Shown one piece after another: positions 35,270-45,899 of a stretch of DNA of 64,000 nucleotides. The position numbers were made by a program, and so were the translations under genes. Under the pieces are notes generated by a model. That model worked only from the letters and a program-made list of their open reading frames with translations, had not been told where the DNA came from and searched no databases. Origin of the DNA: Melampsora larici-populina 98AG31 (taxonomy: Eukaryota; Basidiomycota; Pucciniomycetes; Pucciniales; Melampsoraceae). The number at the start of each line of letters is the position of its first letter. Within the stretch, counting starts at the first letter, position 1. The DNA is taken from contig NW_006768843.1 in the NCBI RefSeq assembly GCF_000204055.1, positions 123,567-187,566 on the forward strand, given 5' to 3'.

Positions 35270-36422
35270 CAACGCTCGGATCTCAACGTAACGCGATGGA
35301 TTACGGTGTATATGTGACTACGTTACGGTAGACCGTTGGCATTGGCTACCGTTTCGGAACGTTATCAGGTGGGTACCGTAGCACAAAATTCAATACGGCA
35401 CGGGCAGAGCGTACCGTACCGTACCTAAATGGGCTTTTGTGCCCCAGATTACGGTTGATTGCGGTGAAACGGTAATAAAATTGAAAAAATCAATAAAAAT
35501 CGATAAAAATCGATATAAATCGATATACAGTCAAACCGGAAAAGCTTGCCACCAATTCCCCGCCAATTTGCTCGAGTTTTGCGGGCAAAATTGGTCAAGC
35601 TTTTCCGGTTTGACTGTAAATCGATAAAAATTGATCTAGGTTGTAGTTTCAATCCATCATAAAATGGTCCAAGTGCTTTTGGACATGCCATACTCAAATC
35701 ACGATTAGCTTGATGTCAACTTGCCTCTTCTCCTGACAGCAAGACACCTGGATGGGTTGCACAACTCAATAATCAGAAATTACAGAACGATGATCGTGAG
35801 TGAGTCCTTTCATTAAAGACGTAAAACAAAGATGTAGTACAGACTAAAGTGACAGCAGAAGACCAAGCCAAAAAGTAATCAATCATCAAATCCTTCACCA
35901 CCGTATCTTTGACAATCGACCCTTTTTGATGATTCACCATCATCTCACTAAGTTGAGCCAGTTTATCTTTAATCCAACTTGAGCAAACTTGATTGCTCTC
36001 AACTGAACCCGTGGTAGAATTACTTGATCGATTCGTGTATCAAGCACAATCAATAAGTAACTGGTTAACTCTCTCAAATTGCAATCTCGTTCAAAAGTTC
36101 CTTTAGGCGCTCAAAATCAACTCGAGCATATCGTTTGATATTAACTTGTGCCAATTTACACATCAAACCACTCCATCGAAGTCTGAACTTTGTACCAATT
36201 GAAGTTTTTAACAAAACCCGTAGTCAACCGTAGTGACTACGGGTTTTGTCGCGGGCACCGCAACGTGATGGCCCGTAATCGTAATCAAGACCGTCACCGG
36301 ATTCCTTAACCATGCATTGCGGTACGGAGGTACCGTAGGGTCCAGAGGCTGATAGCGGTACGGCGCGGGCCGTAGCGTACCGTACCGCTGACCGTAGTCA
36401 TCGCGCTGAGGTCCGGGCGTTG
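35270..36422. mobile_element. GTACC-repeat TIR element nested in the Helitron
   Basis: The left end reads CAACGCTCGGATCTCAACG and the right end, inverted, reads CAACGCCCGGACCTCAGCG; both continue into CGATG and TACGGT. Inside both ends are clusters of CGTACCGTACC and GGTACCGTA words, a subterminal repeat arrangement. A 16-base perfect stem (ACAAAACCCGTAGTCA and its complement) lies at 36,211-36,249. The interior is AT-rich with ATCGATA repeats and has no significant frame, so the element is non-autonomous. I could not settle the target duplication, so the superfamily is open. Confidence 0.6.
35528..35616. mobile_element. 89-bp Tc1/mariner-like MITE
   Basis: Starts CAGTCAAACCGGAAAAGCTT and ends with the inverted copy (AAGCTTTTCCGGTTTGACTG). 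TA dinucleotides flank it at 35,526-35,527 and 35,617-35,618. Nearly the whole element is two arms around a short centre. TA target duplication and size fit a Tc1/mariner MITE. It sits in an AAAATCGATA-repeat stretch inside the TIR element above. Confidence 0.85.
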
Positions 36423-37183
36423 CTAGTATCAAAGACTAACAAGTTGGTCGGTTTAATATCTACAGAGGTTTGATCAGCTTGATCCACAGCGTTGATTCAA
36501 GAATTACATCAATCTCACCTTTGTTGAAATGTTGATAAACAAGATCCAAAAAAAGAGGATCATCAAATGGTGTAATTAGCTTTCTCAGGTTGTTGAACGT
36601 AAACATCGTGAATAAAACTTGAGGTCAATGACAATGATCAATTGATTGATTAAATAACTACTTACACTCAAGCTAGGCTCCGACGGTGAATCCGCAGAAC
36701 GAATCACGGAGTGCTGACTGGGCACATTCAGTTCCTGATTGCGTTGTTAATCCCTCTAATGCGTTACCAACATCGATTGGTTTATTGTCACTGACGAATT
36801 AACACACACTTTTAGGACCCGTGTCAGCACACTTCTACGACGCTTCTCACTGAGGCAGTCCCCATTTGACATGGCATTATGACATCGGTCAGCGCAACAG
36901 TGTATCTGGCAGCAAGATTGAGCACTCTCTGCACCAGGCTGCACTTCTGTTGGCTCTGCGAATTTCGATCATTCCTTATTCAGTGAAACAAGGGACAATG
37001 ATTTGGACCTCCAATGCTTATATAAAACATTTTTATTCAACAGTACAACTAACATCGCGAATGCAACACGATGTTACTGCCCCGCTATGACACGAAATCC
37101 CAACATACTTGACACTGCCCATTATTGTTAGACCTCCAACGTGGAGGTTGGCAATGCTTTTTGAGAAATGCATTTCACTATTG
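36423..37183. other. Helitron interior, no gene recognised
   Basis: Frames at 36,756-36,944 (minus) and 36,866-37,090 (plus) show no family motif. The stretch separates the nested TIR element from family member 7. Confidence 0.4.
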
Positions 37184-37974
37184 CTATGTTTGGCCGTGCA
37201 CCGTACCGGCTAAAGTAGCGCTGTGCATCTGGATTGAGGTCAGCGAAGGTGATATAAAGATAACTGAAACACGTACATCAATCACCCAGCTCTTTGTCGG
37301 ACCCAAGAAAGTGTCTATGTAACCTTTGACATCGATGATATTGCCGAAATCGAACATTGATCAACCATGTTGTTGCATCAGAGAGTCACCTACTCTGTAT
37401 GATGATTCGAAATCACTACTGCGAGACGTCTACACAAACATGTTAGTTGCTTAGCTTCGTCATGTCGCCTCACCGCTTACCGATGTGTTACATGCCGTAT
37501 GAGAAAGAATAACCGTCCATTCGTTATTGCCAGGTGGAAACGACGGGCGGCGCCATAGTCGAGTTAGACGTCCGCGCGCTGTGACATTGATTATTCCTGG
37601 TTCAGAACATTGCGATGGAGTATAAACAGGACGGAGAGACGGTAGTATGCTATAAGGGTTCGGATGCATGACTAAGTTGCCTGAAGCGGTGCTCATGATG
37701 ATGAAGCCCGCAATGTGATAATAATGTCTCTCGCGTAGCACGGTGTCGTCGGGGGGCACGGCAAGTAGGAATGACTGAGTCGCTGGTTGTAGAGGCGGAG
37801 GTGATACTGTCAACCTGAAACACCTCATGGGTGCCGATTCGAATCTAATGACGGAGACCTACACAATCAGCATGCGGAATGTGGTTGGTGTAAAACACAG
37901 CTCACTTCGGGACCAAGTTTGAAATTTCCGCTCCACTCCATACGTAATCGTGCATTGAAAGGCAATGCAGTCAT
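37184..37974 (-). pseudogene. two-module OB-like accessory protein, family member 7, one stop
   Basis: Exons 37,974-37,906, 37,858-37,481, 37,429-37,277 and 37,228-37,184, all phase 0. Donors are GTGAGC, GTAAGC and GTACGT. Exon 2 has YYHIAGFIIMSTASGNLVM and NNEWTVILSHTACN. Exon 3 (153 bases) has GNIIDVKGYIDTFLGPTKSW with the family spacing. A single in-frame TGA at 37,363-37,361, preceded by T, breaks exon 3 upstream of the motif; everything else is open. The gene lies about 200 bases inside the Helitron 3' end and points away from it. Confidence 0.65.
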
Positions 37975-38148
37975 TTTCAAGTGAAAGTGTGAAGGATGAT
38001 TATTGGTTTGGTGATGCTGACATTACGTCATTGAATTGCATAGTGCTTAGCAATGAAATGGGTGATAGTAGACAATGTGACGGGCGGATTCGAGATCCGA
38101 CGTCGTTACCCGAAATTCAAGGCAGTGGTACGGGATTGTTTACCGGGA

Positions 38149-38176
38149 GGGCGGCTGGCCGCCCCCAATGCTCTAG
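38149..38176 (+). other. Helitron 3' terminus: hairpin and CTCTAG
   Basis: A seven-base-pair GC stem with a two-base loop at 38,149-38,164 is followed by CCAATGCTCTAG and host T. This is the standard Helitron 3' signal. The second Helitron in this window (54,903-59,136) also ends in CTCTAG after a GC palindrome, so the two probably share terminal recognition rules. Confidence 0.8.
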
Positions 38177-38700
38177 TTTTGTTACTAACCAATGTTCAAA
38201 TACCCTCTCTGGATCTGATTTCCCATATCAATTTGGTTCACAGCATGAACAAAATCATTAGATGATACTACACTCCTGGCCATTGAGGTTGGTCATAAAA
38301 CTCATATTTTATGTGAGATTTGATTTAAAACACATATTAGGTTCAGATCTACATAACACAACTCTTTCTTTCAAAACCACACTTTACAACTTTTTTGATT
38401 TCAATTTTCAATGTCAAAATCAGATATCAAGAATCAAAACAACAGAAAGAGACTAAAGATCTATTTCTTGAAGTAAACATTGTCTATAAACAAAACTCAA
38501 GTCCAGCTTCAATTTCATTGAATGTGTTCCATGACCAAATATTCTTAGAAATATTTAACTCACTAGCACTCACCCCTTCACCTTCTGATTCACATTGATT
38601 CCCCCTTTTACGTAATCAAATCAATTCACTAAAACCAAATCATCCAATCCATGAATCCATTCTCTCATTTCAGTGTGGGCTAATTATTTTTAAATGAGGT
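38177..38700. other. AT-rich spacer, no gene recognised
   Basis: AT-rich with only short frames. It is the right flank of the large Helitron; composition changes sharply at 38,176. Confidence 0.5.
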
Positions 38701-38713
38701 GATTACTTGTTTT

Positions 38714-38840
38714 GACCGCCCATTGGCGGTCTAAGGTAACTCACCCTGCTCTATCCTCGCCACGCTGGTGAGGATAGAGCTGTGTGGGAGAAGCCGAAAG
38801 GCCCGTCTCTCGAATGGTTTTTCAAAACCAACTTTGAGAG
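38714..38840. repeat. cluster of perfect hairpins at the 3' side of the DIRS-like element
   Basis: Three close stems: GACCGCC-catt-GGCGGTC (38,714-38,731), CTCTATCCTC with GAGGATAGAG (38,749-38,779, 11-base loop), and TGGTTTT-tc-AAAACCA near 38,817. A GC-rich, hairpin-dense, non-coding tail at this position fits an element terminus or 3' untranslated region. Confidence 0.6.
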
Positions 38841-39083
38841 CGGACTGCTTTCAGCTCAGCCCGCCCGCCCTCCAATTGGGTTCCGAGATGGGTTGTCCAA
38901 CGTTCCTACCACCAAGATAGGCTCGTGACGTTACGTGCCGTCCTTGGCCTGGAGGGCAACCCCATCTACGGTACGCCAACGTACAAAAACGGAGGGGAGC
39001 GAAAAGTTATCCCAAGACCAAGTAATCCAAGACTACAATAAAATGATTGAGGCATTCAGAATTAAACTTAATACAAGCTAAAT

Positions 39084-40028
39084 TTAAATTTTTATTGCTT
39101 CTAGAAACGCCTTTGTCACCAACAAATCTTCATCCGTGAAAAGCTTTACGTACCTTTTATGCGAGTCGGACTTCCACTTCCCTGTTTTCTTGAGTTTCTT
39201 CTCACTAGTACCAAGGTCTGCGCGTAGTGATGTTCCTCCTACGCAAAAAGAGTGATCGGACCATGTCTTTACACTCCATGATCCCCAAGCTTCTTTGACC
39301 AATTTAATAAATGTGACCTTCTTTAGTACCTTATCTCCTATTGCAAACAAGAAGTCATCTCGGTCCGCCGTTTTATTCATTTCCATCAGTCTGCGCATTG
39401 CCGCGACTGGATCTAGCACAGATGGTTGTTCCTGCAAGTGTATGATTTGTACCTCTCCAGGTCTGGCGGTCTTTGCTTTCCTCAGATGAATCTTAACCCA
39501 CTTTCCGGTTTTTGATGTACCAAACTTCACATGCCTCCTTAACACCACACCTTCTTCTCTTGACTTGCAAAATATTTCTCCTGATCTCATTAAACCCCAA
39601 AAGGCAATCATCGCTACCACAGCTACAAATTTGTGTGTCTTGGAGCGGCCTTCACAGTAATCGAGTAGTGAAAAGAGTTGTTGCACACTCACGGGCTTTT
39701 TGTTGGCGGTGAGTAAGATCCCTTCTTCTTTCTTAGTTGCTCGAATTAACAGTTTCATGATTGATTTGTCTAACTTTATTTTCCTGACATGTTTTACTAA
39801 ATGCCATGCTTGAATTCCATCAATATACTTATTGATCGTCTTTGAGGCTATCTTCCTCTTAGGTTGAACTCCCACTACTACACCTGATCGACCTGCCCAT
39901 GTGATGAAGCCATAGATATTGTTACTTTGAATTTGTAAGCGTTCATCAAAGATTTGTCCTTTTGATTCGATGTATTCAATAAACTTTGACAATCCTGATG
40001 AGTAACCATTCAAAGTTGTTTTGCCCAA
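39084..40028 (-). pseudogene. tyrosine recombinase of the DIRS-like element
   Basis: A 314-codon frame with the tyrosine-recombinase catalytic core: first Arg in FWGLMRSGEI (R148), His in DHSFCVGG (H259) and nucleophile Tyr in SDSHKRYVK (Y293). The second Arg of the H-x-x-R pair is Cys (residue 262; codon TGC where CGC is expected), so strand cleavage should be impaired. The protein would integrate the circular DNA copy of the retroelement. The frame opens with a TTG, so the true start is probably upstream, before a stop; the enzyme should be considered N-terminally incomplete. Confidence 0.85.
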
Positions 40029-40567
40029 CTACTTGTAGCCATGTGAGCTCTGGGTTCAGAAGGCGTCATTAATGCAGTTCCGAAATGACCTGGTGGATCC
40101 GACTTCGAGTCACGTCAGCTTTGGATGGGTTGTCTGGGTAATCGATAAGGTGGCATGTTTGTTGAGTTTACCAGTTAACGTCACACAGCAAACAACAGGT
40201 CAAATGAGGTCTGACCTTGTATGGACTGCAATACACGGTGTAGTGTCAAGACTCACCGCTAGTCACGGGTTGGTCTCTTACGGGTAATGCCTCCCTCACC
40301 TTACTCTCCAGCGAGGTGTCCAACTGCCAGTACGTACTTTCCGTCAATCACAATCCTCTCAACACCATTTGCTGTTTTGCCTTGACTCTGCTTTTTGGTC
40401 ACCCTCTGCTTTGTTTTTTTTTGGTCACATCAACTCGTCTTCTGGAGTTTAGGAGGGTTTCAGTCCACTCACGTCAGCGGATTATCAACCTAATCCCTAT
40501 GCAGGACTTCGAGTGGCTGAAACAATCTCACCTCACTGGTCTCAAACACAAATCAATAATATTTATT

Positions 40568-42187
40568 TCAAGTTTGTATAATAAAAGGTTTCAAATCATC
40601 TGGAATGTCTATTCTCATTTTGTTCCATGCTTTCTTGGTAGAGTCTAACCCTCTCGACAACGCGTCAGTGGCATTATCTGCTGATTTGACCCGTTTTGCT
40701 TCATTTGCACTGTTGTGAGCTAACAGATTGTTTTGAATAACTTTCCACTCTCTGTTTACCAGAGGGTCTCTCGACTTCCCGTTGTTCATGGCACCTTCCG
40801 ATACAGTGTTATTGGTTAAAGCCAGGTAAGTGTTTCCTTCTACTCTCCGTAGCTTCTTCACCATCATCCAGCCAATCCTAATTGCTACTGTTTCTGCCCA
40901 GGCAATGCCTCTCTTTGTTCCATCTCGTTCAGCTGCATTGCAGCCTCTCCTCAGCTCAAACCTAGACCAAGTCTTTCCTACAATAATGCCTAAATCGTAA
41001 GATGTCAAAGCATCTCCTACCCAACTGATTGTCTGTGTCTCTGGTTTTGGGATTACTTGAAGTGGGTTTGCCATTTGGAGAGTTTCTTTCCATATAAGTA
41101 GGTCTTCTCTATCTTCATCTGGTACTTCTTGTAAAGCATATTTATGTTTCCATTGTTGTAGTAATTGATATATTGCTGAACAGTATACTTTCATTTGTGG
41201 TAAGATGTATGCTGCGTGTTGCAACCATCCTACGAGTTTCTCCGTCTCTTTGAATGACTGCTTTGTTTCCTGTAGGTACTCCTCAATTTGACTTATGCGT
41301 AGTTTGATTTTCTCATGTGGTAAGCTAACTGTTTTGTCTTCTCTGTTCCACTCAAAACCTAGATATTTTTGGGTGTAACCAAAATCTCTCCACTTCTCTT
41401 TGTTTGTTGCCACCCCCATCCTCTCACTTTCTCTTACAATATACATTATTTTCCCTGGACGGGTATCTTCTACAGGTTTTGCAAATAAAGTATCATCTAC
41501 CCAGCAAAAACCGGCTAACATGTTAAACTTCTTCACCATTATCTTCTTCCAGGTTTCTGCTGCCCATCCAAACGTACCGCAACCCGCTACCCCGCCAAGC
41601 TGCACTCTTGTATCTAACAACACCTCTTCATTGAAGTCCAGTACCATCAAGAACCTCCACTGGTCCATTGCTAACGGAATTTGCCGGTAAGCTTTAGCCC
41701 AGTCAAAGATCCCTAGTAATAATTTTACTTTATACCATATGAAGAACCAAGCTACCCTCTTGAAATCATCCCAAGAAGTTTCAAAATCTTCTTTATCAAT
41801 GTTTTTGTTTACTGATTCAAGATTTCGTATATGTCTAGGGTACAACAGGTTGCTTATTGGACGGAACGAACCATCTTCATTCACGACTGCGCCTAAAGGA
41901 TTTGTTCTGAAGAAACCGATGCAACAAAAAACTTCTTCCTGTGGCCAAGGGCCATACATCCTCCCTGCTAACAGCTCTTTCTTGAAGGTCGCTTTGATTT
42001 TCTCTTTCGCTTGTCTTGCTGACGGATGATTTGGCGGGCAATAGAAGCGATGTGAAGGCACTGTTGCGTCTACTATTCCTTGTGAGAACCCAGTCTCAAA
42101 CATTCGTAGTATATGTTTGTGTTGCTGATACAATCCCGTGCTTCTTAATGCTTCCTCCCAAACCAGCAGGTTCATTTTGTAGGACAA
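40568..42187 (-). pseudogene. reverse transcriptase / RNase H of the DIRS-like element
   Basis: A 539-codon frame. The RT has the first Asp in GIFDWAKAYRQIP (about residue 162) and the active-site pair in FCWVDDTLF (D231, D232). The RNase H-like part has SWVGDALTSYDLGIIVG, RGIAWAETVAIR, LALTNNTVSEGAMNNG and KRVKSADNATDALSRG. The Asp expected in the third of these ('TDN') is Asn (residue 459), and 'GDAS' is GDAL. Both changes can be explained by TCG to TTG on one or other strand. The frame is otherwise open over its whole length. It would copy the element's RNA. Confidence 0.88.
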
Positions 42188-42439
42188 AGATTTTGGCCAG
42201 CTTTTTACATTTTCACCTCTACAATTGAAAGTTGCTTGATTACCTCAATCTGACTGATCTGGTTCTTCCCTCAGTGTTGTTTGGTGAGGAGGGGGGAGGA
42301 GGGGGGGATTAGAAGGGACGGCGAATGCGCTGTTTTTGGTCACAGGGCAAGCAAGGCAATGACACATCAGCACATACGACACGGTTGTATTGGACAAGTA
42401 TCAGTTTACCATAAAGGTACTGCATTTCATTTACATCAT

Positions 42440-43163
42440 TTGGTTACAATGACCATGGCTTATGGTCGTTTCCATTTCCTGTCACCGCCTTTCTTGTTGT
42501 AACGCCGCTTGGGGCTACTGCTCCAATCTCTCTTCTTCTCGTCTCCCCATCTTGAACCTCTATTGTCTCTGTCTTTCTCTCTAATCCACATTTGACCTCC
42601 TCGGTTCCTTCTACCTCCTCTGTTCCCACGGTATGAACTCGTGTTGGTGTGGCGGTTTGTGTTGGTGTTGGTATTATAAGGGCTATTTACCGTGTAGGAG
42701 CTTGTACTTGCTATTGGTTTTGAAGACGACGTTTTAGTCTGGTCGGTGTAAGGACAGATGTTGGCTTTATAGGGCCGTTCTCTGCATACGGGTCGGTACG
42801 GTAATGCCTCTTGTTGAAACTTTCAGCTTTTGTTTTTGCCTGAGCTAACAGATGTTCTTGTAATTCCGCCCAATTTCCCATGGAATTATCAATGGTTTCT
42901 TGCATAACTCCCTGTCTCACTAATCAACAGTACCTTAAAGCCACCATCCAACCGTAATCCTTCCGTAGCTGCTTCACAATTACCGTGTGACTTTCAAATT
43001 GATCTGCCACTGGACCCCAATCTTGATCTTGCAGATGGACGCACATCAACTCCATGCAATCGCTCCAGGATTCAAAGTCCATTGTAAGTTCCTCTCTTGG
43101 GCCTTCTCCGCTGTATAATCTTTTCTCTTTCTCCGCTTTATCTTCTGACTTTGGTGGCAGTAA
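42440..43163 (-). pseudogene. gag-like region of the DIRS-like element
   Basis: From about 43,163 the frame reads EELTMDFESWSDCMELMCVH and VIVKQLRKDYGWMVALRYC, then TGA (42,926-42,924, preceded by T), then LVRQGVMQETIDNSMGNWAE and NKRHYRTDPYAENGP. After a frame change near 42,720 it continues as an Arg/Gly-rich tail (YRGNRGGRRNRGGQ, KRRYNKKGGDRK), typical of nucleic-acid-binding Gag tails. Assignment rests on position upstream of the RT and this basic tail. No zinc knuckle seen. Confidence 0.5.
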
Positions 43164-43430
43164 GGACTAGGCCATTTGGTCTTGAATCAAGAATTCCTCA
43201 TTAAATACTGGTACACCACCAACCCACCTTTTCGTTGGTCAACTGATTCTGAGAGGTTTCCACATAAACCAAAAAACACTGGCGGTTTTTTGGCTTGGCC
43301 CCGGGGTGTGCAACGGTTTTGGGAAGGATTGATCAAATACGGTTGCTCAGCCACCTTTTTCCTTTCCGAAACTGGTTTCCATCCTCAAGGTCGATCATGG
43401 GTTTGATTAAAGCCTGCTTTCAACCTGGGG

Positions 43431-43628
43431 GTGACAGGGTTAAACACCGTAACCAACCAGATGAACATTCCCCTGATCAAAGGACGTCTGTTCCCCTCAG
43501 GAAGAATATCAAATTCCTCATATCATTCTCATTCAACATGGTACTTCCGTCAGAAGTCCCTCCATGTAAAGTGACATCTCCACCAAGACCCTTGAGGGCA
43601 TTGCTGATCCTCATGCTGTCTCTGCTCT
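43431..43628. other. short spacer left of the gypsy LTR
   Basis: No gene recognised. The last five bases, GCTCT (43,624-43,628), are the presumed left copy of the gypsy target duplication; the right flank reads GATCT, one mismatch. Confidence 0.5.
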
Positions 43629-43990
43629 TGTCAGCCCTGGGTACATATACATGCACCCAAAACTAACTTATAATACAGAACTACCACTTATAAACCTAAT
43701 TACATGTACATACAGCTTATAAAACACATGTAATATATAATAAAACATATACGAACATCAATTACATATGTATATACATTTAAAAACATATGTAACATGT
43801 AACAAAATACCAATCAAACCTCATAACTCAGTGTCAAGATTTAAAATGCTTATACTACATAAATTACATAACACGTATATGTAATTATGTAATATTAATA
43901 ATAATAATAATAATTAATAGCAACCATTAAACCCTAAACCATAGTAATGATACAATCAAATATCACTACTATTAGGTTTGGAGAGCAGAG

Positions 43991-43998
43991 TATATAAA
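43991..43998 (+). promoter_or_regulatory. LTR TATA box
   Basis: TATATAAA preceded by a purine-rich GGAGAGCAGAG and followed by CCCCTCCTCTCTC, a typical arrangement of a core promoter and pyrimidine-rich initiator. It is conserved in the right LTR near 54,295. Likely drives the retrotransposon transcript. Confidence 0.7.
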
Positions 43999-44218
43999 CC
44001 CCTCCTCTCTCAGCCTTCAAAGACTTTCCCTCAAGAATTTTATTACACACCTCTTTCAAAAAACCCTTTAAAGTTCATTTGAAGTACATAATCAAAAGTC
44101 TTATAATAATAAGACTAGTGATTTACTTCATATCTTTCAAGCAGCTTCCTGACTAAAAGATAAAGTAATCTCTTCCTTCCCCCTTCTGGATCCTCTACTT
44201 TCCCTAAGTAGAACATCT

Positions 44219-44420
44219 CTAGGTTAGTGACCTTCCAATTAACTTCAAGGTTAGTTACCTCTTGAACAACTACAGGTTAGTGACCTATATCAACTCACAG
44301 GTTGGTGTACCTTCTGAACAACCGTAGGTTAGTGACCTATATCAACTCTCAGGTTGGTGTACCTTCTGAACAACCATAAGTTGGTGACTTTGTAACAACC
44401 AGATTAGTGACTCTATACCT
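44219..44420 (+). repeat. AGGTTAGTGACC minisatellite in the LTR
   Basis: The word AGGTTAGTGACC and variants recur about seven times, with a longer unit containing CAACTCACAGGTTGGTGTACC repeated twice. The same block is in the right LTR at about 54,520-54,720. Function unknown; such blocks in LTRs may bind regulators or simply expand. Confidence 0.75.
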
Positions 44421-45899
44421 CACTCTTTAATCTGTTACCTTAAAGATTAAAGGAAGGCTTTGGATCCAGCCTTCTCATATCATAATATTTATTAAATTAT
44501 ACTCAAACCTCCTTCTTAAGGAGTCACCTAACTGAAGTCTGTCTGGATTCATCCAAACAGACTGTTGGTCCTTTTCCTTCCTTCTTTTTACTCTTTTATT
44601 CTTATTGTATTTACAAATTACTATTTGAACTACGTATATTTAAATAAAAAGACCCATCTGAATTCCCATTAGTGAGCTTAGAGTACTCCAAAAGGATACC
44701 CTATCCTCACATTTGGGGGCCTCATTGTGTTGAAACCCAAAAACCTCTACCTTTTTAACCAAAAGTGTGAGATTTTCATACCTCTAGACAAGTAATAAGA
44801 CATATACAACTGTAGAAGTGCATGTGATTGATCACATACACTTTTACTCAACTCATACACACACTAATACAACCTTGATTAACCTTTTATTTTTAATTTT
44901 ACTGGTTTTTGTGTCTCTATTTGTGAGTAATACACTGAAAATAGCCATTTCGAGTATTTGTCCAGCTTGAGCAAAGTAAGAAGCCCGGATTCCAACAAAG
45001 TCCGACGAGTCGGGTGTTATTACATTACATAAGCTGAATTTCGAAAATCCAAAGACCCTTACATAAGTTTTGAAGGACAGATACCTTCCACAACTATTCC
45101 TTAACAAAATCAAAACCGACAAGACTGTCATTCAGATCTAGGAGAACACAGTGGACAAACGATTGAAAATTCGATTACTCACCAGAAAGATCGGGGAACT
45201 CGAATCAAAATCGATAATTCCGAAATTTTGCCAATCGGACCAAACAACGAACAGATATTCAGAGGAAAAAGGGTGAGTACTGCTTTAGGAAGCCACAACA
45301 TCTTTTCAATTAATTATTTGAAATCAATTGATTTCAAGAAGAATCACACTGACCATCTATTCCATCAATCGTTCCACCAAGAAAAGACAGATCTACTTCG
45401 ACTTACCACCGCAAACGAGTCACCATGCAAAGTTCTTTAGTGGCAACACTTACATTAGACAAACAAGACTGCAGAGGAAAGAGTGAGTCAGCTAGCAATA
45501 GATACTCATTAATTAATCTATCAATAGTATACTAACTGATATCACTTACATAGTGATACTTTTCAAAAACCGCATCGGAAACAAGGCCGATAATCAAATT
45601 CCTTTGTATAAGAACACCCATCCTCTCGACTTCAAACATTCCTCAGACAAATCATTTGAACATCAAAAGAATTGTTATCTTTATTCTTATAATCAATTGA
45701 TAAACCTTCGAAAACTTGTTAACTTCATCAAAGTTATCTATTGAATTAACAGTAATCACACCATAATCTTGTTATCTTCTTTATATTAAATCAAAAAAAT
45801 CAAAACATTTCAAATACTAATTTTTTTTTTCGTCTTTTGACATCATGTCATCTTATTTTTTTGTCTTCTCTAGTGTCTTTCCCAAACTTATTCAATTCG

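Larger units (their letters stand above)
19827..38176 (+). mobile_element. large Helitron with Rep/helicase and six paralogous accessory genes
   Basis: The right end is a canonical Helitron 3' terminus: stem GGGCGGC (38,149-38,155) with GCCGCCC (38,158-38,164), 12 more bases ending CTCTAG at 38,176, then host T. The Rep/helicase gene (28,785-33,231) runs toward this end, as expected. Coding composition and a repeated gene family extend from 20.4 kb to 38.0 kb, suggesting one element of about 18 kb. The left end is not proven: an A|TC junction at 19,826/19,827 and another TCTACTG near 19,974 are both possible. A TIR element (35,270-36,422) is nested inside and an assembly gap lies at 28,272. 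Alternative: a smaller Helitron in a cluster of independent genes. Confidence 0.65.
38701..43430 (-). mobile_element. DIRS-like tyrosine-recombinase retroelement, degenerate
   Basis: On the minus strand the order is a gag-like region (about 43,163-42,440), reverse transcriptase plus RNase H (42,187-40,568), and tyrosine recombinase (40,028-39,084). That order and the recombinase in place of an integrase define the DIRS/Ngaro-like order of tyrosine-recombinase retrotransposons. No LTRs flank it. The ends are approximate; split or inverted terminal repeats typical of these elements were not resolved, although a hairpin-rich GC block lies at the 3' side. Catalytic residues are lost in both enzymes. 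Confidence 0.8.
43629..44711 (+). repeat. left LTR of the gypsy element (intact)
   Basis: 1,083 bases from TGTCAGCCCTGGG to CCTATCCTCACA. It contains a TATATAAA box at 43,991 and a minisatellite-like block at about 44,219-44,420. Across 44,598-44,612 it preserves the uninterrupted sequence CTCTTTTATTCTTATTG, the empty site for the Helitron in the right LTR. Directly downstream, TTTGGGGGCCTCATTG could be the primer-binding site (TGG start). Confidence 0.92.
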
